Shown: positions 34,375-43,492 of the stretch, in pieces
How the letters are laid out: the number at the start of each line of letters is the position of its first letter
How positions within the stretch are numbered: position 1 is the stretch's first letter
NCBI RefSeq assembly: GCF_051859025.1
Contig: NZ_JBHYGL010000009.1
Location: 66,365 to 130,364 of the forward strand
DNA from: Falsiroseomonas sp051859025
GTDB lineage: Bacteria > Pseudomonadota > Alphaproteobacteria > Acetobacterales > Acetobacteraceae
Direction: 5' to 3'
DNA: 64,000 bases
Translations under genes and position numbers: made by a program
Notes under the pieces: model-generated
Seen by the model: the letters and a program-made list of their open reading frames with translations, nothing else
Database searches by the model: none
What the model was told of the DNA's origin: nothing

Positions 34375-36936
34375 ATGGAAGACCTGCTCGCCGAGTTTCT
34401 CGCAGAGACAAGCGAAGCTCTCGCGGATCTCGATACCGCCCTCGTCGCGCTGGAACGCCAGGGCGGGGACAAGGAGACGCTTGCCCAGATCTTCCGCACC
34501 GTCCATAGCGTGAAGGGCGCCGCCGGCTTCCTCGGCCTGCACCGCCTGGGCGCCGTCGCCCATGCCGCGGAAAACCTGCTGGGCCTCTACCGCGATGGCG
34601 CGGCCTCCGTCAGCCCCGCCGGCGTCACCGCCGTGCTGGGCGCGGTGGATGCCATCCGCACCATCCTCTCCGGCCTGGCCGAGACGGGCACCGAGCCTGC
34701 GGGCGACGATGCCGCGCTGGTGGCGGCACTGGATGCGGCGGCGAACGGCGATCCTGCCCCTGTCGCCATTCCGTCCGCCGCCGCGTCCGCGCGGGTCACG
34801 CCTGAAGGCGAGAAGGCCGCGGTGGTTACGGAGGCGCCGGCTTTGCCCGCACCGCCCCCCGTGGTGGCCGAAGCGCCGGCCGCCGCGCCGGCCGAAGCCG
34901 CGGCCGCGCCCGCCGCCGCCCTGCCGAATCAGAGCATCCGCGTCTCCCTCGGCGTGCTCGACGAATTGATGACGCTGGCCTCGGAACTCGTGCTGGTCCG
35001 CAACCAGCTGCTGCAGATCGCGCGCGGGGAGGAAGCCTCCCCCTTCGCCGCGCCGCTGTCCCGCCTGTCGCGCATCACCTCCGACATGCAGGAGGGGGTG
35101 ATGAAGACGCGGATGCAGCCCGTTTCCGCCGCCTGGGGCCCGTTGCCGCGCATCGTCCGCGACCTCGGCACCGAACTCGGCAAGCGGATCGACCTGGTAA
35201 TGTCCGGCGGCGATACGGAGCTGGATCGACAGGTCCTGGAACTGATCCGCGACCCGCTGACCCATATCGTGCGCAACAGCTGCGACCACGGGCTGGAAGG
35301 GCCGGAACTGCGCCGCGCCGCCGGCAAGCCGGAGACGGGGCGCATCGCGCTGACCGCGCGGCAGGAAGGTGGCCGCATCGTGATCGAGATCGCCGATGAT
35401 GGCCGGGGCCTCGACCTCGTCCGCGTCCGCGCCCGCGCGCTCCAGCGCGGCCTGGCGACGGAGGCCGAGCTGGCGGCGATGCGGGACGAGGATGTCGCCC
35501 GCTTCGTCTTCCATGCCGGCTTCTCGACCGCGGAGGCGATCACCGCCGTGTCCGGCCGTGGCGTCGGCATGGATGTCGTGCGCAGCAACATCGAACGCAT
35601 CGGCGGCACGGTCGATCTGCAGACCTTCTCGGGCCGCGGCACGACGCTGACGATCCGCATCCCGCTGACGCTGGCGATCGTTTCCGCCCTTGTGGTGCAG
35701 TCCGCGGGCGAACGCTTCGCGGTGCCGCAGGCCACGGTGGTGGAACTGGTGGGCCTTGGTGGCGGCGGTGCATCGGTGGAATGGCTGGACGCCGCGCCGG
35801 TGCTGCGCCTCCGCGGCCAGTTGCTGCCGCTGGTGGCGCTGGGCGCGCTGCTGGGGCTGGAGGCGGCGCGGGATGGCGGCGCGCCGGTCGGCGGCTTCGT
35901 GGCCGTGCTGCAGGGCGATGCCGGCCGCTACGGCCTGCTGGTCGATACCGTCTTCGATACGGAGGAGATCGTGGTGAAGCCCGTCGCGCCGATCCTGCGC
36001 GACCTGGCCGGCTTCTCCGGCAACACGATTCTGGGCGATGGCAGCGTCATCATGATCCTCGATCCCGCCGGCATCGCCCGCATGGCCGGGGTCGGCGCCG
36101 GCAGCGCCGTGGTGGATGACAGCCTGGTGGAGACGGAGGATCTGACGCAGGTGCTGGTGTTCCGCGCCGGCGGATCGCCGACGCCCATCGCCGTGCCGCT
36201 CGGCGTCATCGCGCGGCTTGAATCCCTGCCGGGCAAGAGCATCGAGGTCGCGGGCGGCAAGCATGCCGCGCAGTATCGCGGCCAGCTGATGCCGCTGGTG
36301 CCGATCGGCCACTGGATGCCGCCGGCACCGGATGCGATGCAGCCCGTGCTGGTCTTCCAGGACGGCTCGCGCCAGCTCGGCCTGGTGGTGGATGAGATCG
36401 TGGACGTGGTGGAGGAATCGCTGGCGCTGCGGCCCTCCGCCGAACAGGCGGGCTTCCTCGGCTCCGCCATCGTCTCCGGCCGTGTGACCGATGTGCTGGA
36501 CTGCGCCTATTGGCTGCGCCAGGGCGACCCCAGCTGGTTCGGCAAGCCGGATGCGACGGTGCCGCGCCTGCTGCTGGTGGAAGACAGCGGCTTCTTCCGG
36601 CAGATCGTCGTGCCCGCGCTGACCTCCGCCGGCTACGACGTGACTGCCAAGGCGGATGCCGTGCAGGCGCTGCAGCTGCGGGCGGAAGGCGCGATGTTCG
36701 ATGCCGTGCTGACCGACATCGAGATGCCGGGCATGGACGGGTTCGAGCTACTCGCGGAAGTGCGTCGCGACGGCCCGTGGAAGCGCACGCCGATGGTGGC
36801 GCTGACCGGTCGCGCCGGTCCCACCGAAGTGGCCCGCGGCCGTGCTGCCGGCTTCCATGACTTCGTCGCGAAATTCGACCGGGACCGCGTGCTCAGCGCG
36901 TTGTCCGCGGCCATCGGCCAGGAGAACCGGGCATGA
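34375..36936 (+). CDS. cheA: Hybrid chemotaxis histidine kinase CheA with receiver domain
   Basis: An 853-residue kinase. Domains in order: HPt (phospho-His44 in TVHSVKGAAGFLG), an Ala/Pro-rich linker (about 130-185), a P3 dimerisation domain (IRVSLGVLDELMTLASELVL), an ATPase domain with N box HIVRNSCDHGLE, G1 DDGRGLD and G2 GRGVGMDVVRSNI, a CheW domain, a second CheW-like domain (about 590-715), and a C-terminal receiver (VEDSGFFRQI, acceptor Asp in VLTDIEMPGMDGFELL, Lys in FVAKFD). No CheY-binding P2 is evident. The start at 34375 is preferred over the ATG at 34360 because MEDLLAEFLAETSE is the usual beginning. cheW overlaps by 4 bases. Confidence 0.93.
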   Translation: MEDLLAEFLAETSEALADLDTALVALERQGGDKETLAQIFRTVHSVKGAAGFLGLHRLGAVAHAAENLLGLYRDGAASVSPAGVTAVLGAVDAIRTILSGLAETGTEPAGDDAALVAALDAAANGDPAPVAIPSAAASARVTPEGEKAAVVTEAPALPAPPPVVAEAPAAAPAEAAAAPAAALPNQSIRVSLGVLDELMTLASELVLVRNQLLQIARGEEASPFAAPLSRLSRITSDMQEGVMKTRMQPVSAAWGPLPRIVRDLGTELGKRIDLVMSGGDTELDRQVLELIRDPLTHIVRNSCDHGLEGPELRRAAGKPETGRIALTARQEGGRIVIEIADDGRGLDLVRVRARALQRGLATEAELAAMRDEDVARFVFHAGFSTAEAITAVSGRGVGMDVVRSNIERIGGTVDLQTFSGRGTTLTIRIPLTLAIVSALVVQSAGERFAVPQATVVELVGLGGGGASVEWLDAAPVLRLRGQLLPLVALGALLGLEAARDGGAPVGGFVAVLQGDAGRYGLLVDTVFDTEEIVVKPVAPILRDLAGFSGNTILGDGSVIMILDPAGIARMAGVGAGSAVVDDSLVETEDLTQVLVFRAGGSPTPIAVPLGVIARLESLPGKSIEVAGGKHAAQYRGQLMPLVPIGHWMPPAPDAMQPVLVFQDGSRQLGLVVDEIVDVVEESLALRPSAEQAGFLGSAIVSGRVTDVLDCAYWLRQGDPSWFGKPDATVPRLLLVEDSGFFRQIVVPALTSAGYDVTAKADAVQALQLRAEGAMFDAVLTDIEMPGMDGFELLAEVRRDGPWKRTPMVALTGRAGPTEVARGRAAGFHDFVAKFDRDRVLSALSAAIGQENRA

Positions 36937-37403
36937 CCGCCACCGCTTCGCATGGGACCGAATTGCTGCTGACCCTGCAGGTCGGCGGCAGGCTCTGCGG
37001 CCTCCCCGTCTCCCGCATTCGCGACGTGATCCGTTGCGAAAGGATCGCGCGCGTGCCGCTGGCGCCGCCCGGCGTGGCGGGGCTGCTGAATCTGCGCGGC
37101 CGCATCGTCACGGCGGTGGATCTGCGCGACCGCCTCGGCCTGCCGCCCGCCGCGCCCGACGCCGCCCGCATGAATGTGGTGGTGGAGGAGCGCGGCGAAC
37201 TCTACAGCCTGCTGGCCGATGGCGTCGGGGAAGTGCTGTCGGTGAACCCCGAATCGCGCGACGACGTGCCGCATACGCTGCGTGGTCCCTGGCGGGAACA
37301 TGCGGTGGCCGTCCATCGCCTGGATGACGGGTTGCTGATCGAACTGGATGCCGACCGCATCCTTGCCTTCGGGGCGCGCGGCGGCGGCGACATGCGTCGA
37401 TGA
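36933..37403 (+). CDS. cheW: Chemotaxis adaptor CheW
   Basis: A 156-residue single CheW domain linking receptors to CheA. Landmarks are LLTLQVGGRLCGLPVSRIRDVI, the conserved VAGLLNLRGRIVTAVDLRDRLGL and a C-terminal ADRILAF. It overlaps cheA and cheB by 4 bases each, so it is expected to act with the hybrid CheA encoded just before it. The N-terminal MTATASHG tail is not conserved. Confidence 0.94.
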   Translation: MTATASHGTELLLTLQVGGRLCGLPVSRIRDVIRCERIARVPLAPPGVAGLLNLRGRIVTAVDLRDRLGLPPAAPDAARMNVVVEERGELYSLLADGVGEVLSVNPESRDDVPHTLRGPWREHAVAVHRLDDGLLIELDADRILAFGARGGGDMRR

Positions 37404-38443
37404 CGATCGAGCCGCTGCGCGTCCTGGTCTGCGACGACAGCGCCGTGGCGCGCGCCGCCGTGGTGCGCATCCTGGACGGGGAGGCCGGCATCCGCGTCGT
37501 CTCCCGCGCCCGCAACGGGCGGGAGGCGGTGGAGGCGGTACGCGCCGGCGGCATCGATGTCGCGCTCCTCGACCTCGAGATGCCGGTGATGGACGGGCTG
37601 ACGGCCCTGCCGCTGTTGCTGCAGGCCGATCCCGGGCTGCGCGTGCTGGTCGTCTCCTCGCTCAGCGCGCAGGGCGCGGGCGTCGCGATGAAGGCGATGC
37701 GGCTGGGCGCGGTCGATTGCCTTGGCAAGCCGACGCCGGGCCAGGACGCCATCTTCGCGGAAGAACTGATCGCCCGCATCAAGGGCAATGGCGCGCTGCG
37801 CCGCCGCGGCGTGCCGCCGCAACCCGCGCCCGCCCCGGCCGCGCCGGTGCGGCGCGCGCCCATCGCGCCGGGCTGCGGGCCGGCGGTGCTGGCCATCGGC
37901 GCCTCCACCGGCGGGCCGGAAGCGCTGGCCACGATCTTCCGCGCCTTCCGCGTGCGTCCACGGATCCCGATCCTGCTGACCCAGCACATGCCCGATGCCT
38001 TCATCCCGATGCTGGCCGAACACCTTTCGCGCCTCGGCCCCGTGCCGGTGACGGTGGCGAAGGACCATGCGGGCCTCGTGCCCGGCACGGCGGTGCTGGC
38101 GCCGGGTGGTTCCCACCTGGTCGTCGCGGCGGGGCCGGAAGTGACGCTGGCCACGACGCCGCCGGAGCATTTCTGCCGGCCGGCGGTGGACCCGATGCTG
38201 CGCAGCGTTGCCGCCATCTTCGGCGTCCGCGCCGCGGCCGTGGTGCTGACGGGCATGGGCTGCGATGGCGGGGCCGGCGCCGTCGCCGTGAATGCCGCAG
38301 GCGGACTCGTACTGGCGCAGGACCAGGCGAGCAGCGTGGTCTGGGGCATGCCCGGCGCGGTGGTCGAACGCGGTGCCGCGCGTGAAGTATTGCCCATCCA
38401 GGAACTCGCCCGGCGCGTTGCCGAAATCGCAGGTGCCGCATGA
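37400..38443 (+). CDS. cheB: Chemotaxis protein-glutamate methylesterase CheB
   Basis: A 347-residue response regulator that demethylates or deamidates receptors. The N-terminal receiver (VLVCDDSAVARAAVVRI, acceptor Asp in LLDLEMPVMDGL, Lys in LGKPTPG) is joined by a short linker to the CheB methylesterase domain. That domain shows AIGASTGGPEAL with the catalytic Ser, LTQHMPDAFIPMLAEHL with the catalytic His, and the late GMGCDGGAG with the catalytic Asp. It overlaps cheR by 4 bases. Confidence 0.96.
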   Translation: MTIEPLRVLVCDDSAVARAAVVRILDGEAGIRVVSRARNGREAVEAVRAGGIDVALLDLEMPVMDGLTALPLLLQADPGLRVLVVSSLSAQGAGVAMKAMRLGAVDCLGKPTPGQDAIFAEELIARIKGNGALRRRGVPPQPAPAPAAPVRRAPIAPGCGPAVLAIGASTGGPEALATIFRAFRVRPRIPILLTQHMPDAFIPMLAEHLSRLGPVPVTVAKDHAGLVPGTAVLAPGGSHLVVAAGPEVTLATTPPEHFCRPAVDPMLRSVAAIFGVRAAAVVLTGMGCDGGAGAVAVNAAGGLVLAQDQASSVVWGMPGAVVERGAAREVLPIQELARRVAEIAGAA

Positions 38444-39240
38444 CTGATGCCGGATTCACGGAGATCGCGCGGGCCATCCGCGCCGTCTCCGGCCTCGCCC
38501 TCTCCGCCGACAAGGGCTACCTGCTGCAGGCGCGCCTCGCGCCGATGATGAAGCAGCGTGGCCTGTCCTCCCTGACCGATCTCGCGAACCGCCTGCCGAC
38601 GGCGGACGGGCCCGCGCTGCTGCGGGAGATGGCGGAAGCGACCACGACGAACGAGACGAGCTTCTTCCGCGACGTGCTGCCGATCCGCCAGATCGCGGAT
38701 TCGGTCCTGCCCGAACTGGATGCGGCGCGGCCGGCCGGCGTGCCGATCCGCATCTGGTCCGCCGCCTGTTCCTCCGGCCAGGAAGCCTATTCCGTCGCCA
38801 TCGCGGCGGAGGAAGCGGGCTTCCGCCGGCGCCTCGACATCTTCGGCACGGATCTCTCGGCCGCGATGGTCGAACGGGCGCGGGCCGGGCTCTACACCTC
38901 CTTCGAGATGGAGCGCGGCCTGTCCGCCGCGCAGCGCACGCGCTGGTTCCGGCATGAGGCCGATGGCTGGCGCGTGGCGGAACAGCTGCGCCGCTGCTGC
39001 CGGTTCGAGGCGCTGAACCTGCTCGGTGATCTGCGCACGCTGGGCACCTTCGACGTGATCCTGCTGCGCAACGTCCTCATCTACTTCGATCCGCCGACGA
39101 AGGAACGCGTGGTCGCGGCCTGCGCCGCGCATCTGGCGCCGGATGGCGTCATCTGCCTCGGTGCCACGGAAACGCTGCTCGGCCTGCAGGCACCGCTGGC
39201 GGCGGTGCCCGGGCTGCGCGGGGTGTGGAAGCGCGCATGA
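38440..39240 (+). CDS. cheR: Chemotaxis protein methyltransferase CheR
   Basis: A 266-residue SAM-dependent enzyme that methylates receptor glutamates. The N-terminal helical domain includes TTTNETSFFRD, the conserved receptor-contact motif. The SAM-binding domain shows IRIWSAACSSGQEAYSVAI and IFGTDLSAAMVERARAGLY, then FDVILLRNVLIYFD. Its length is typical and no TPR extension is present. It ends 19 bases before fliI, so cheA-W-B-R and fliI-fliJ form one transcription unit. Confidence 0.96.
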   Translation: MTDAGFTEIARAIRAVSGLALSADKGYLLQARLAPMMKQRGLSSLTDLANRLPTADGPALLREMAEATTTNETSFFRDVLPIRQIADSVLPELDAARPAGVPIRIWSAACSSGQEAYSVAIAAEEAGFRRRLDIFGTDLSAAMVERARAGLYTSFEMERGLSAAQRTRWFRHEADGWRVAEQLRRCCRFEALNLLGDLRTLGTFDVILLRNVLIYFDPPTKERVVAACAAHLAPDGVICLGATETLLGLQAPLAAVPGLRGVWKRA

Positions 39241-39259
39241 GCATCGCGTGGCTACGCGT

Positions 39260-40591
39260 ATGAACATCGTGCTCTCCGCGCGCCGCGCCGCGGATGCGCT
39301 CCGCGTCGTGGGATCGGGGGAGCGGATCGCGGGCGCGGTCGCTTCCATCGATGCGCTGTCGGTGGAGGTGACGGGGCTGAGCGGCTTCGTCGCGGTCGGA
39401 TCGCGCCTCTCCCTCGCCTCCCCGGAAGGGGAGGTGCCGGCGGAGGTCGTGGCCATTTCCGCGCGCGGCGCGCGCGCCGTGGCCTTCGCGCCGCTGGATG
39501 GCATCAGGCTCGGCGCGCCGGTCGCGCTGGCGGGCACGGCGACGCTGTCGCCGGGGCCGGGCTGGCTCGGCCGTGTGGTGGATCCTCTGGGGCGCCCGGT
39601 GGATGGCAAGGGACCGCTGCCGATGGGGCCCGTCGCGCTGCCGGTGCGGGTGAAGGCGCCGGAGGCCGCGCTGCGCGCGCGGCTCGGCCCGCGGCTGGAC
39701 CTCGGCGTACGGGCGCTGGACGGCTTTTGCACCATGCGGCGCGGACAGCGGCTTGGCCTGTTCGCGGCATCGGGCGTCGGCAAGTCCACGCTGATGTCGA
39801 TGCTGGCGCGCGGCGCGGATTGCGATGCGGCGGTGATCTGCCTGGTCGGCGAACGCGGGCGCGAGCTGCGCGAATTCATCGAGGATGACCTGGGCCCGGA
39901 AGGCCTGGCGCGCAGCGTCGTGGTCTGCGCGACCTCCGACGCGCCCGCGCCGATGCGGCGGGAAGCCGCCTTCGCGGCGATGACCATCGCGGAATCGCTG
40001 GCCCGCGAAGGCAAGCATGTGCTGCTGATGATGGACAGCGTGACGCGCTTCGCCCTCGCCTGCCGTGAAATCGGGCTGGCGGCCGGGGAGGTCCCCGCGA
40101 CGCGCGGCTATACGCCCGGTGTCTTCGCGGAACTGCCCCGGCTGCTGGAACGCGCGGGCCCCTGCCTGGAACACCAGGGCGGGCACATCACCGGCCTCTT
40201 CACCGTGCTGGTGGAGGGCGATGACCATGACGAGCCGGTGGCCGATGCCGTCCGCGGCATCCTGGACGGCCATGTGGTGCTGGACCGCAAGATCGGCGAA
40301 CGCGGCCGCTGGCCCGCGATCGATGTGCTGCGCAGCCTGTCCCGTACCGTGCCGGGCTGCCTGACGGAAGCGGAGCGCCCCGTGGTGCTGCGCGCGCGCG
40401 CCATCCTGTCCATCGCGGCGGAGATGGCGGACCTCGTGCGGCTCGGTGCCTATCGCGCCGGCACCGACCCCGCGGTGGATGAGGCTCTGCGCCTCGCGCC
40501 GCGCATCGAGGGTTTCCTGGCGCAGCGGAAGGATGAGGCACGTGCCGGCGTCGATGACGCCTTCATCCGCCTGGCGGAGACGATGCGCTGA
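39260..40591 (+). CDS. fliI: Flagellum-specific export ATPase FliI
   Basis: A 443-residue ATPase related to F1-beta that energises type III flagellar export. The P-loop is ASGVGKST (about 170-177), followed by VICLVGERGRELREFIEDDLG and Walker B VLLMMDSVTRFALACREIGLA. The export-ATPase signature GYTPGVFAELPRLLERAG is present. I took the ATG at 39260 (MNIVLSARRA); a GTG 12 bases earlier is possible. The location behind cheR, away from fliH, is unusual but clear. It overlaps the fliJ-like gene by one base. Confidence 0.95.
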   Translation: MNIVLSARRAADALRVVGSGERIAGAVASIDALSVEVTGLSGFVAVGSRLSLASPEGEVPAEVVAISARGARAVAFAPLDGIRLGAPVALAGTATLSPGPGWLGRVVDPLGRPVDGKGPLPMGPVALPVRVKAPEAALRARLGPRLDLGVRALDGFCTMRRGQRLGLFAASGVGKSTLMSMLARGADCDAAVICLVGERGRELREFIEDDLGPEGLARSVVVCATSDAPAPMRREAAFAAMTIAESLAREGKHVLLMMDSVTRFALACREIGLAAGEVPATRGYTPGVFAELPRLLERAGPCLEHQGGHITGLFTVLVEGDDHDEPVADAVRGILDGHVVLDRKIGERGRWPAIDVLRSLSRTVPGCLTEAERPVVLRARAILSIAAEMADLVRLGAYRAGTDPAVDEALRLAPRIEGFLAQRKDEARAGVDDAFIRLAETMR

Positions 40592-41007
40592 TGGCGAAGC
40601 GCGATCCGCTTTCCGCGCTGCTGAAGCTGCGCGGGCTGGAAGTGGCCACGGCGCGACGTGACCTTGTGGCACGCCAGGCCGGCGCCGCCGCGGCGGCGGA
40701 GCGTGAGGCCGTGGCACGAAGCGCGCTGGACCTGGAACTGGCTGCCGGCGGCGGGGAATTCGCCGACAGCCTGGCCGCCTGGCTGCCCATGGCCCGCGCC
40801 GCGCGCGAACGGGCGGTGGGCGAGGCCGCGCTGGCAACCCAGGCCGTGGAGGCTGCCCGTTCCGCCCTGGCCCAGCAGCGCGCACGCGAACGCGCGGTGG
40901 AATGGCTGCTGGACCGCCGCGCCCAGGATGCGCGGGACAAGGCGATGCGCGCGGAGCAGAACGCGCTGGACGAGGCGGCGCAGCGCCGCGGCCTGCGGGC
41001 GCTGTAG
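40591..41007 (+). CDS. fliJ: FliJ-like flagellar export protein
   Basis: A 138-residue, almost entirely helical, Ala/Arg/Glu-rich protein (DPLSALLKLRGLEVATARRD at the start, DKAMRAEQNALDEAAQRR near the end) predicted to be coiled coil. FliJ sequences diverge strongly, so the call rests on length, coiled-coil nature, charge pattern and its position directly after fliI with a TGATG overlap. It would be the central stalk of the FliI hexamer and escort for chaperones. Confidence 0.75.
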   Translation: MAKRDPLSALLKLRGLEVATARRDLVARQAGAAAAAEREAVARSALDLELAAGGGEFADSLAAWLPMARAARERAVGEAALATQAVEAARSALAQQRARERAVEWLLDRRAQDARDKAMRAEQNALDEAAQRRGLRAL

Positions 41008-41011
41008 CCGC

Positions 41012-42064
41012 CTATTGGCGCGGCTGCTTCAGGCGCCACACCAGGGCGATGATCTCCGCCACCGCGCGGAAATGCTCCTCCGGGATCTGCGCATCCTCCG
41101 GCAGCTTGTAGAGCGCGCGCGCCAGTGGCGGGTTCGGGATGATCGGCACGCCGTGCTTGTCCGCCGCCGCGCGCATCTTGGCCGCGAGTTCGTCGACGCC
41201 ACGGGCGATGATGCGCGGCGCGGCGTCCTTGCCGCGCTCATAGGCCAGCGCGACGGCGTAGTGCGTGGGGTTCGTGACCAGCACCGTCGCGTTCGCCACC
41301 TCCGCCACCTGGCGCCGGCGGCCGCGGCTGCGCATCTTGGCCATGCGGTGGGCGCGGAAATGCGGGTCGCCCTCGCTTTCCTTGAACTCGTCCTTCATCT
41401 CCTCCCGCGTCATGCGATTCTTGCGGCCGTGCTGGATGCGGACCCAGAGGAGATCCACCGCGGCGATGCCGCAGAGGGAGACGAGGGTGGCGGACAACAG
41501 GCTGCCGAGGCGCGTGGAGATGACACCCGTCAGCGCGCCCGGCCCCTCCGCCAGCGCGGCGACGAGCGATCCGATGTCCTCGACCTGCCAGTAGAGCGCG
41601 ACGCCGACGGCGCCGAGCTTGACCAGCGTGCGGGCGAATTCCTCCAGCGCATGCGTCCCGAACATGCGCTTCGCCCCGGCGATCGGGTTGATGCGGGAGA
41701 ACTGGGGCATCATGCTCTTGCCGGAGACGAGGAACTGCGTCTGCAGCAGCGTCGCCGCGACGGCGCCGATCGCGGCCAGGCCGCCAACGCCCAGCATGGC
41801 GGGCGCCGCCGCGACCAGCAGCTCGATCGCCGCCTCCCTCGCCTGCAACTGGTGCGCATTGGCGAAAAGGGCGCTGGCGGATTCCATCATCGCGCGCCCG
41901 GATTCCGGCCCCAGCATCGCGAGGCCGAGGGCCGCACCGCCGAGGGAGGCGGCGTGCACCATCTCCCGCGATAGGGGGACATCGCCTTCGCGCCGCGCCT
42001 TTTCCAGCTTCTGCGGTGTGGCTTCCTCGGTCTTGTCGTCGGCGTCCTTGTCGTCCCCGGACAT
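41012..42064 (-). CDS. flhB: Flagellar export switch protein FlhB
   Basis: A 350-residue inner-membrane export-gate protein. The N-terminal DDKTEEATPQKLEKARREGDVP is diagnostic, four TM segments lie between about 35 and 205, and the cytoplasmic domain has the autocleavage motif NPTH at 265-268 (VLVTNPTHYAVAL). Cleavage between Asn and Pro switches export from hook to filament substrates, with FliK. It is the last gene of the minus-strand block fliR-flhB; fliR ends 3 bases upstream. It is convergent with fliJ. Confidence 0.96.
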   Translation of the reverse strand: MSGDDKDADDKTEEATPQKLEKARREGDVPLSREMVHAASLGGAALGLAMLGPESGRAMMESASALFANAHQLQAREAAIELLVAAAPAMLGVGGLAAIGAVAATLLQTQFLVSGKSMMPQFSRINPIAGAKRMFGTHALEEFARTLVKLGAVGVALYWQVEDIGSLVAALAEGPGALTGVISTRLGSLLSATLVSLCGIAAVDLLWVRIQHGRKNRMTREEMKDEFKESEGDPHFRAHRMAKMRSRGRRRQVAEVANATVLVTNPTHYAVALAYERGKDAAPRIIARGVDELAAKMRAAADKHGVPIIPNPPLARALYKLPEDAQIPEEHFRAVAEIIALVWRLKQPRQ

Positions 42065-42067
42065 GGC

Positions 42068-42835
42068 TCAGCCGAGGCCCGGCAGGAGCGACCAGGCGGC
42101 GCGGGCGCTATCCGTCCACTGCGCGAAGATCGCCGGCAGCAGCAGCGCGAACAGGGCAAGGCCCGCCAGCACCTGGGCGGGGGCGGCCAGGACGAAGACC
42201 TGCGCCTGTGGCGCGACGCGGGCCAGCAGGCCGGTCGCGGCCTGCGCGACGACGGCCAGCAGCAGCAGCGGCGCCGCCAGCCGCATGGCGAGGACCAGGC
42301 AGGCGGCGCTGGTCTCGACCATCGCATGGGCCGCGAAGCCGCCATCCAGCACCGCGCCGGCCGGCAGCACGGCATAGCTTTCCGCCAGCGCCCGCAGCGG
42401 CAGCGCATAGAGGCCGGTGGACAGCACGAGCGCCGCCGCGGCCAGGCCCATGAAGCGGGACAGCGCGGTGCTGCCCGCGCCCATGGTGGGGTCGGGCGCG
42501 AAGATGCTGGACAGGCCGATGAAGCTGCCGGCGAGCTGCCCCGCCATCACCAGCGCGAGCGCCACAAGCCGCGCCAGCATGCCGATCCAGAGGCCGATCG
42601 CGACCTCGCCCCCCATCAGCAGCGCATAGGCGCCGATATCGTCGGGCGCGCGCGGCAGGTTTGGCATCAGGCCCGGCAGCAGCAGCGGCACCAGGGCCAG
42701 CACCAGCGCCAGGCGGAAGGGGGCGGGGATGTCCATCTCCCCCAGCCCCGGCAGCAGCAGGCCGCAGGCGCCCAGGCGTGCAACGAGCAGCATGGCGGCG
42801 AAGGCGATCTCCGCCAGTTCGGGCGTACCGGTCAT
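42068..42835 (-). CDS. fliR: Flagellar export gate protein FliR
   Basis: A 255-residue inner-membrane protein with about six TM helices. Landmarks are GLWIGMLARLVALALVMAGQLAG and SSIFAPDPTMGAGSTALSRF, corresponding to the conserved FliR/SpaR core (usually GxxxGF). It forms the gate with FliP and FliQ. I used the ATG at 42835 (MTGTPELAEIAF), which leaves 22 bases after the fliQ stop; the longer frame overlaps fliQ and adds an unlikely basic tail. No strong ribosome site is visible. Confidence 0.93.
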   Translation of the reverse strand: MTGTPELAEIAFAAMLLVARLGACGLLLPGLGEMDIPAPFRLALVLALVPLLLPGLMPNLPRAPDDIGAYALLMGGEVAIGLWIGMLARLVALALVMAGQLAGSFIGLSSIFAPDPTMGAGSTALSRFMGLAAAALVLSTGLYALPLRALAESYAVLPAGAVLDGGFAAHAMVETSAACLVLAMRLAAPLLLLAVVAQAATGLLARVAPQAQVFVLAAPAQVLAGLALFALLLPAIFAQWTDSARAAWSLLPGLG

Positions 42836-42857
42836 GCCGCGCGGACGAAATGGATGG

Positions 42858-43136
42858 TCACCCCGCGCCACCCACCGCGACGATGCGGTCGAACAGCGTG
42901 GTGGTGAAGCCGCGCATGATGCCGGCGGCGGCGGAACCGCCGAGCAGCAGCGCGATGCCCAGTGCGAGCATCTTCGGCACGAAGGCCAGCGCCGCTTCCT
43001 GGATCTGCGTCAGCGCCTGCACCACCGCGATGGCCATGCCGATGACCAGCAGCAGGACCAGCAGCGGCCCGCCCAGCAGCAGCGCCGTCCACAGCGCCTG
43101 CTGGCCAGCGAGCGCGATGGTATCGCCATCACCCAT
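42858..43136 (-). CDS. fliQ: Flagellar export gate protein FliQ
   Basis: A 92-residue protein with two TM hairpin helices: VLLLVIGMAIAVVQALTQIQE, which contains the conserved QAxTQIQE, and ALAFVPKMLALGIALLLGG. Length and motifs are typical. It sits in fliE-fliQ-fliR-flhB order, behind flgB-flgC. Confidence 0.95.
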   Translation of the reverse strand: MGDGDTIALAGQQALWTALLLGGPLLVLLLVIGMAIAVVQALTQIQEAALAFVPKMLALGIALLLGGSAAAGIMRGFTTTLFDRIVAVGGAG

Positions 43137-43180
43137 GGTGCAACCGCCTCCTGCGGTTCAGTTCGGATCGCGGGGCGGCG

Positions 43181-43492
43181 TCAGACCGCCATGCGCATCA
43201 CATCCTGGTAGGCCGTGACCATGCGATCGCGCACGGCCACCGCGGTCTGCAGCGCGAGTTCGGCGCGGCCGACGGCCATCACGACTTCCGTGGTGCCCAT
43301 CTGCCCGGTCAGCCCCGCCTGCGTGGCGTGGTCCGCCGCGCGGGCCTTCCCCACGGCCTGCTGCATCACCTGGCCGAGCACCGCTTCGAAGCCTTCGCCG
43401 ATGCCGGCGCCACCGGGCGCCTCCGGGCCGCCAAGCCCGGCCGTGGCGCGATAGGCGGCAACCGCCGGGGTGTTGTTCGGGGAGATCATCAT
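43181..43492 (-). CDS. fliE: Flagellar hook-basal body protein FliE
   Basis: A 103-residue MS-ring/rod junction protein. The C-terminal half matches the family: TEVVMAVGRAELALQTAVAVRDRMVTAYQDVMRM. The N-terminus is Gly/Ala-rich. It overlaps flgC by 4 bases; an ATGATG start gives two possible first codons. Confidence 0.93.
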   Translation of the reverse strand: MMISPNNTPAVAAYRATAGLGGPEAPGGAGIGEGFEAVLGQVMQQAVGKARAADHATQAGLTGQMGTTEVVMAVGRAELALQTAVAVRDRMVTAYQDVMRMAV

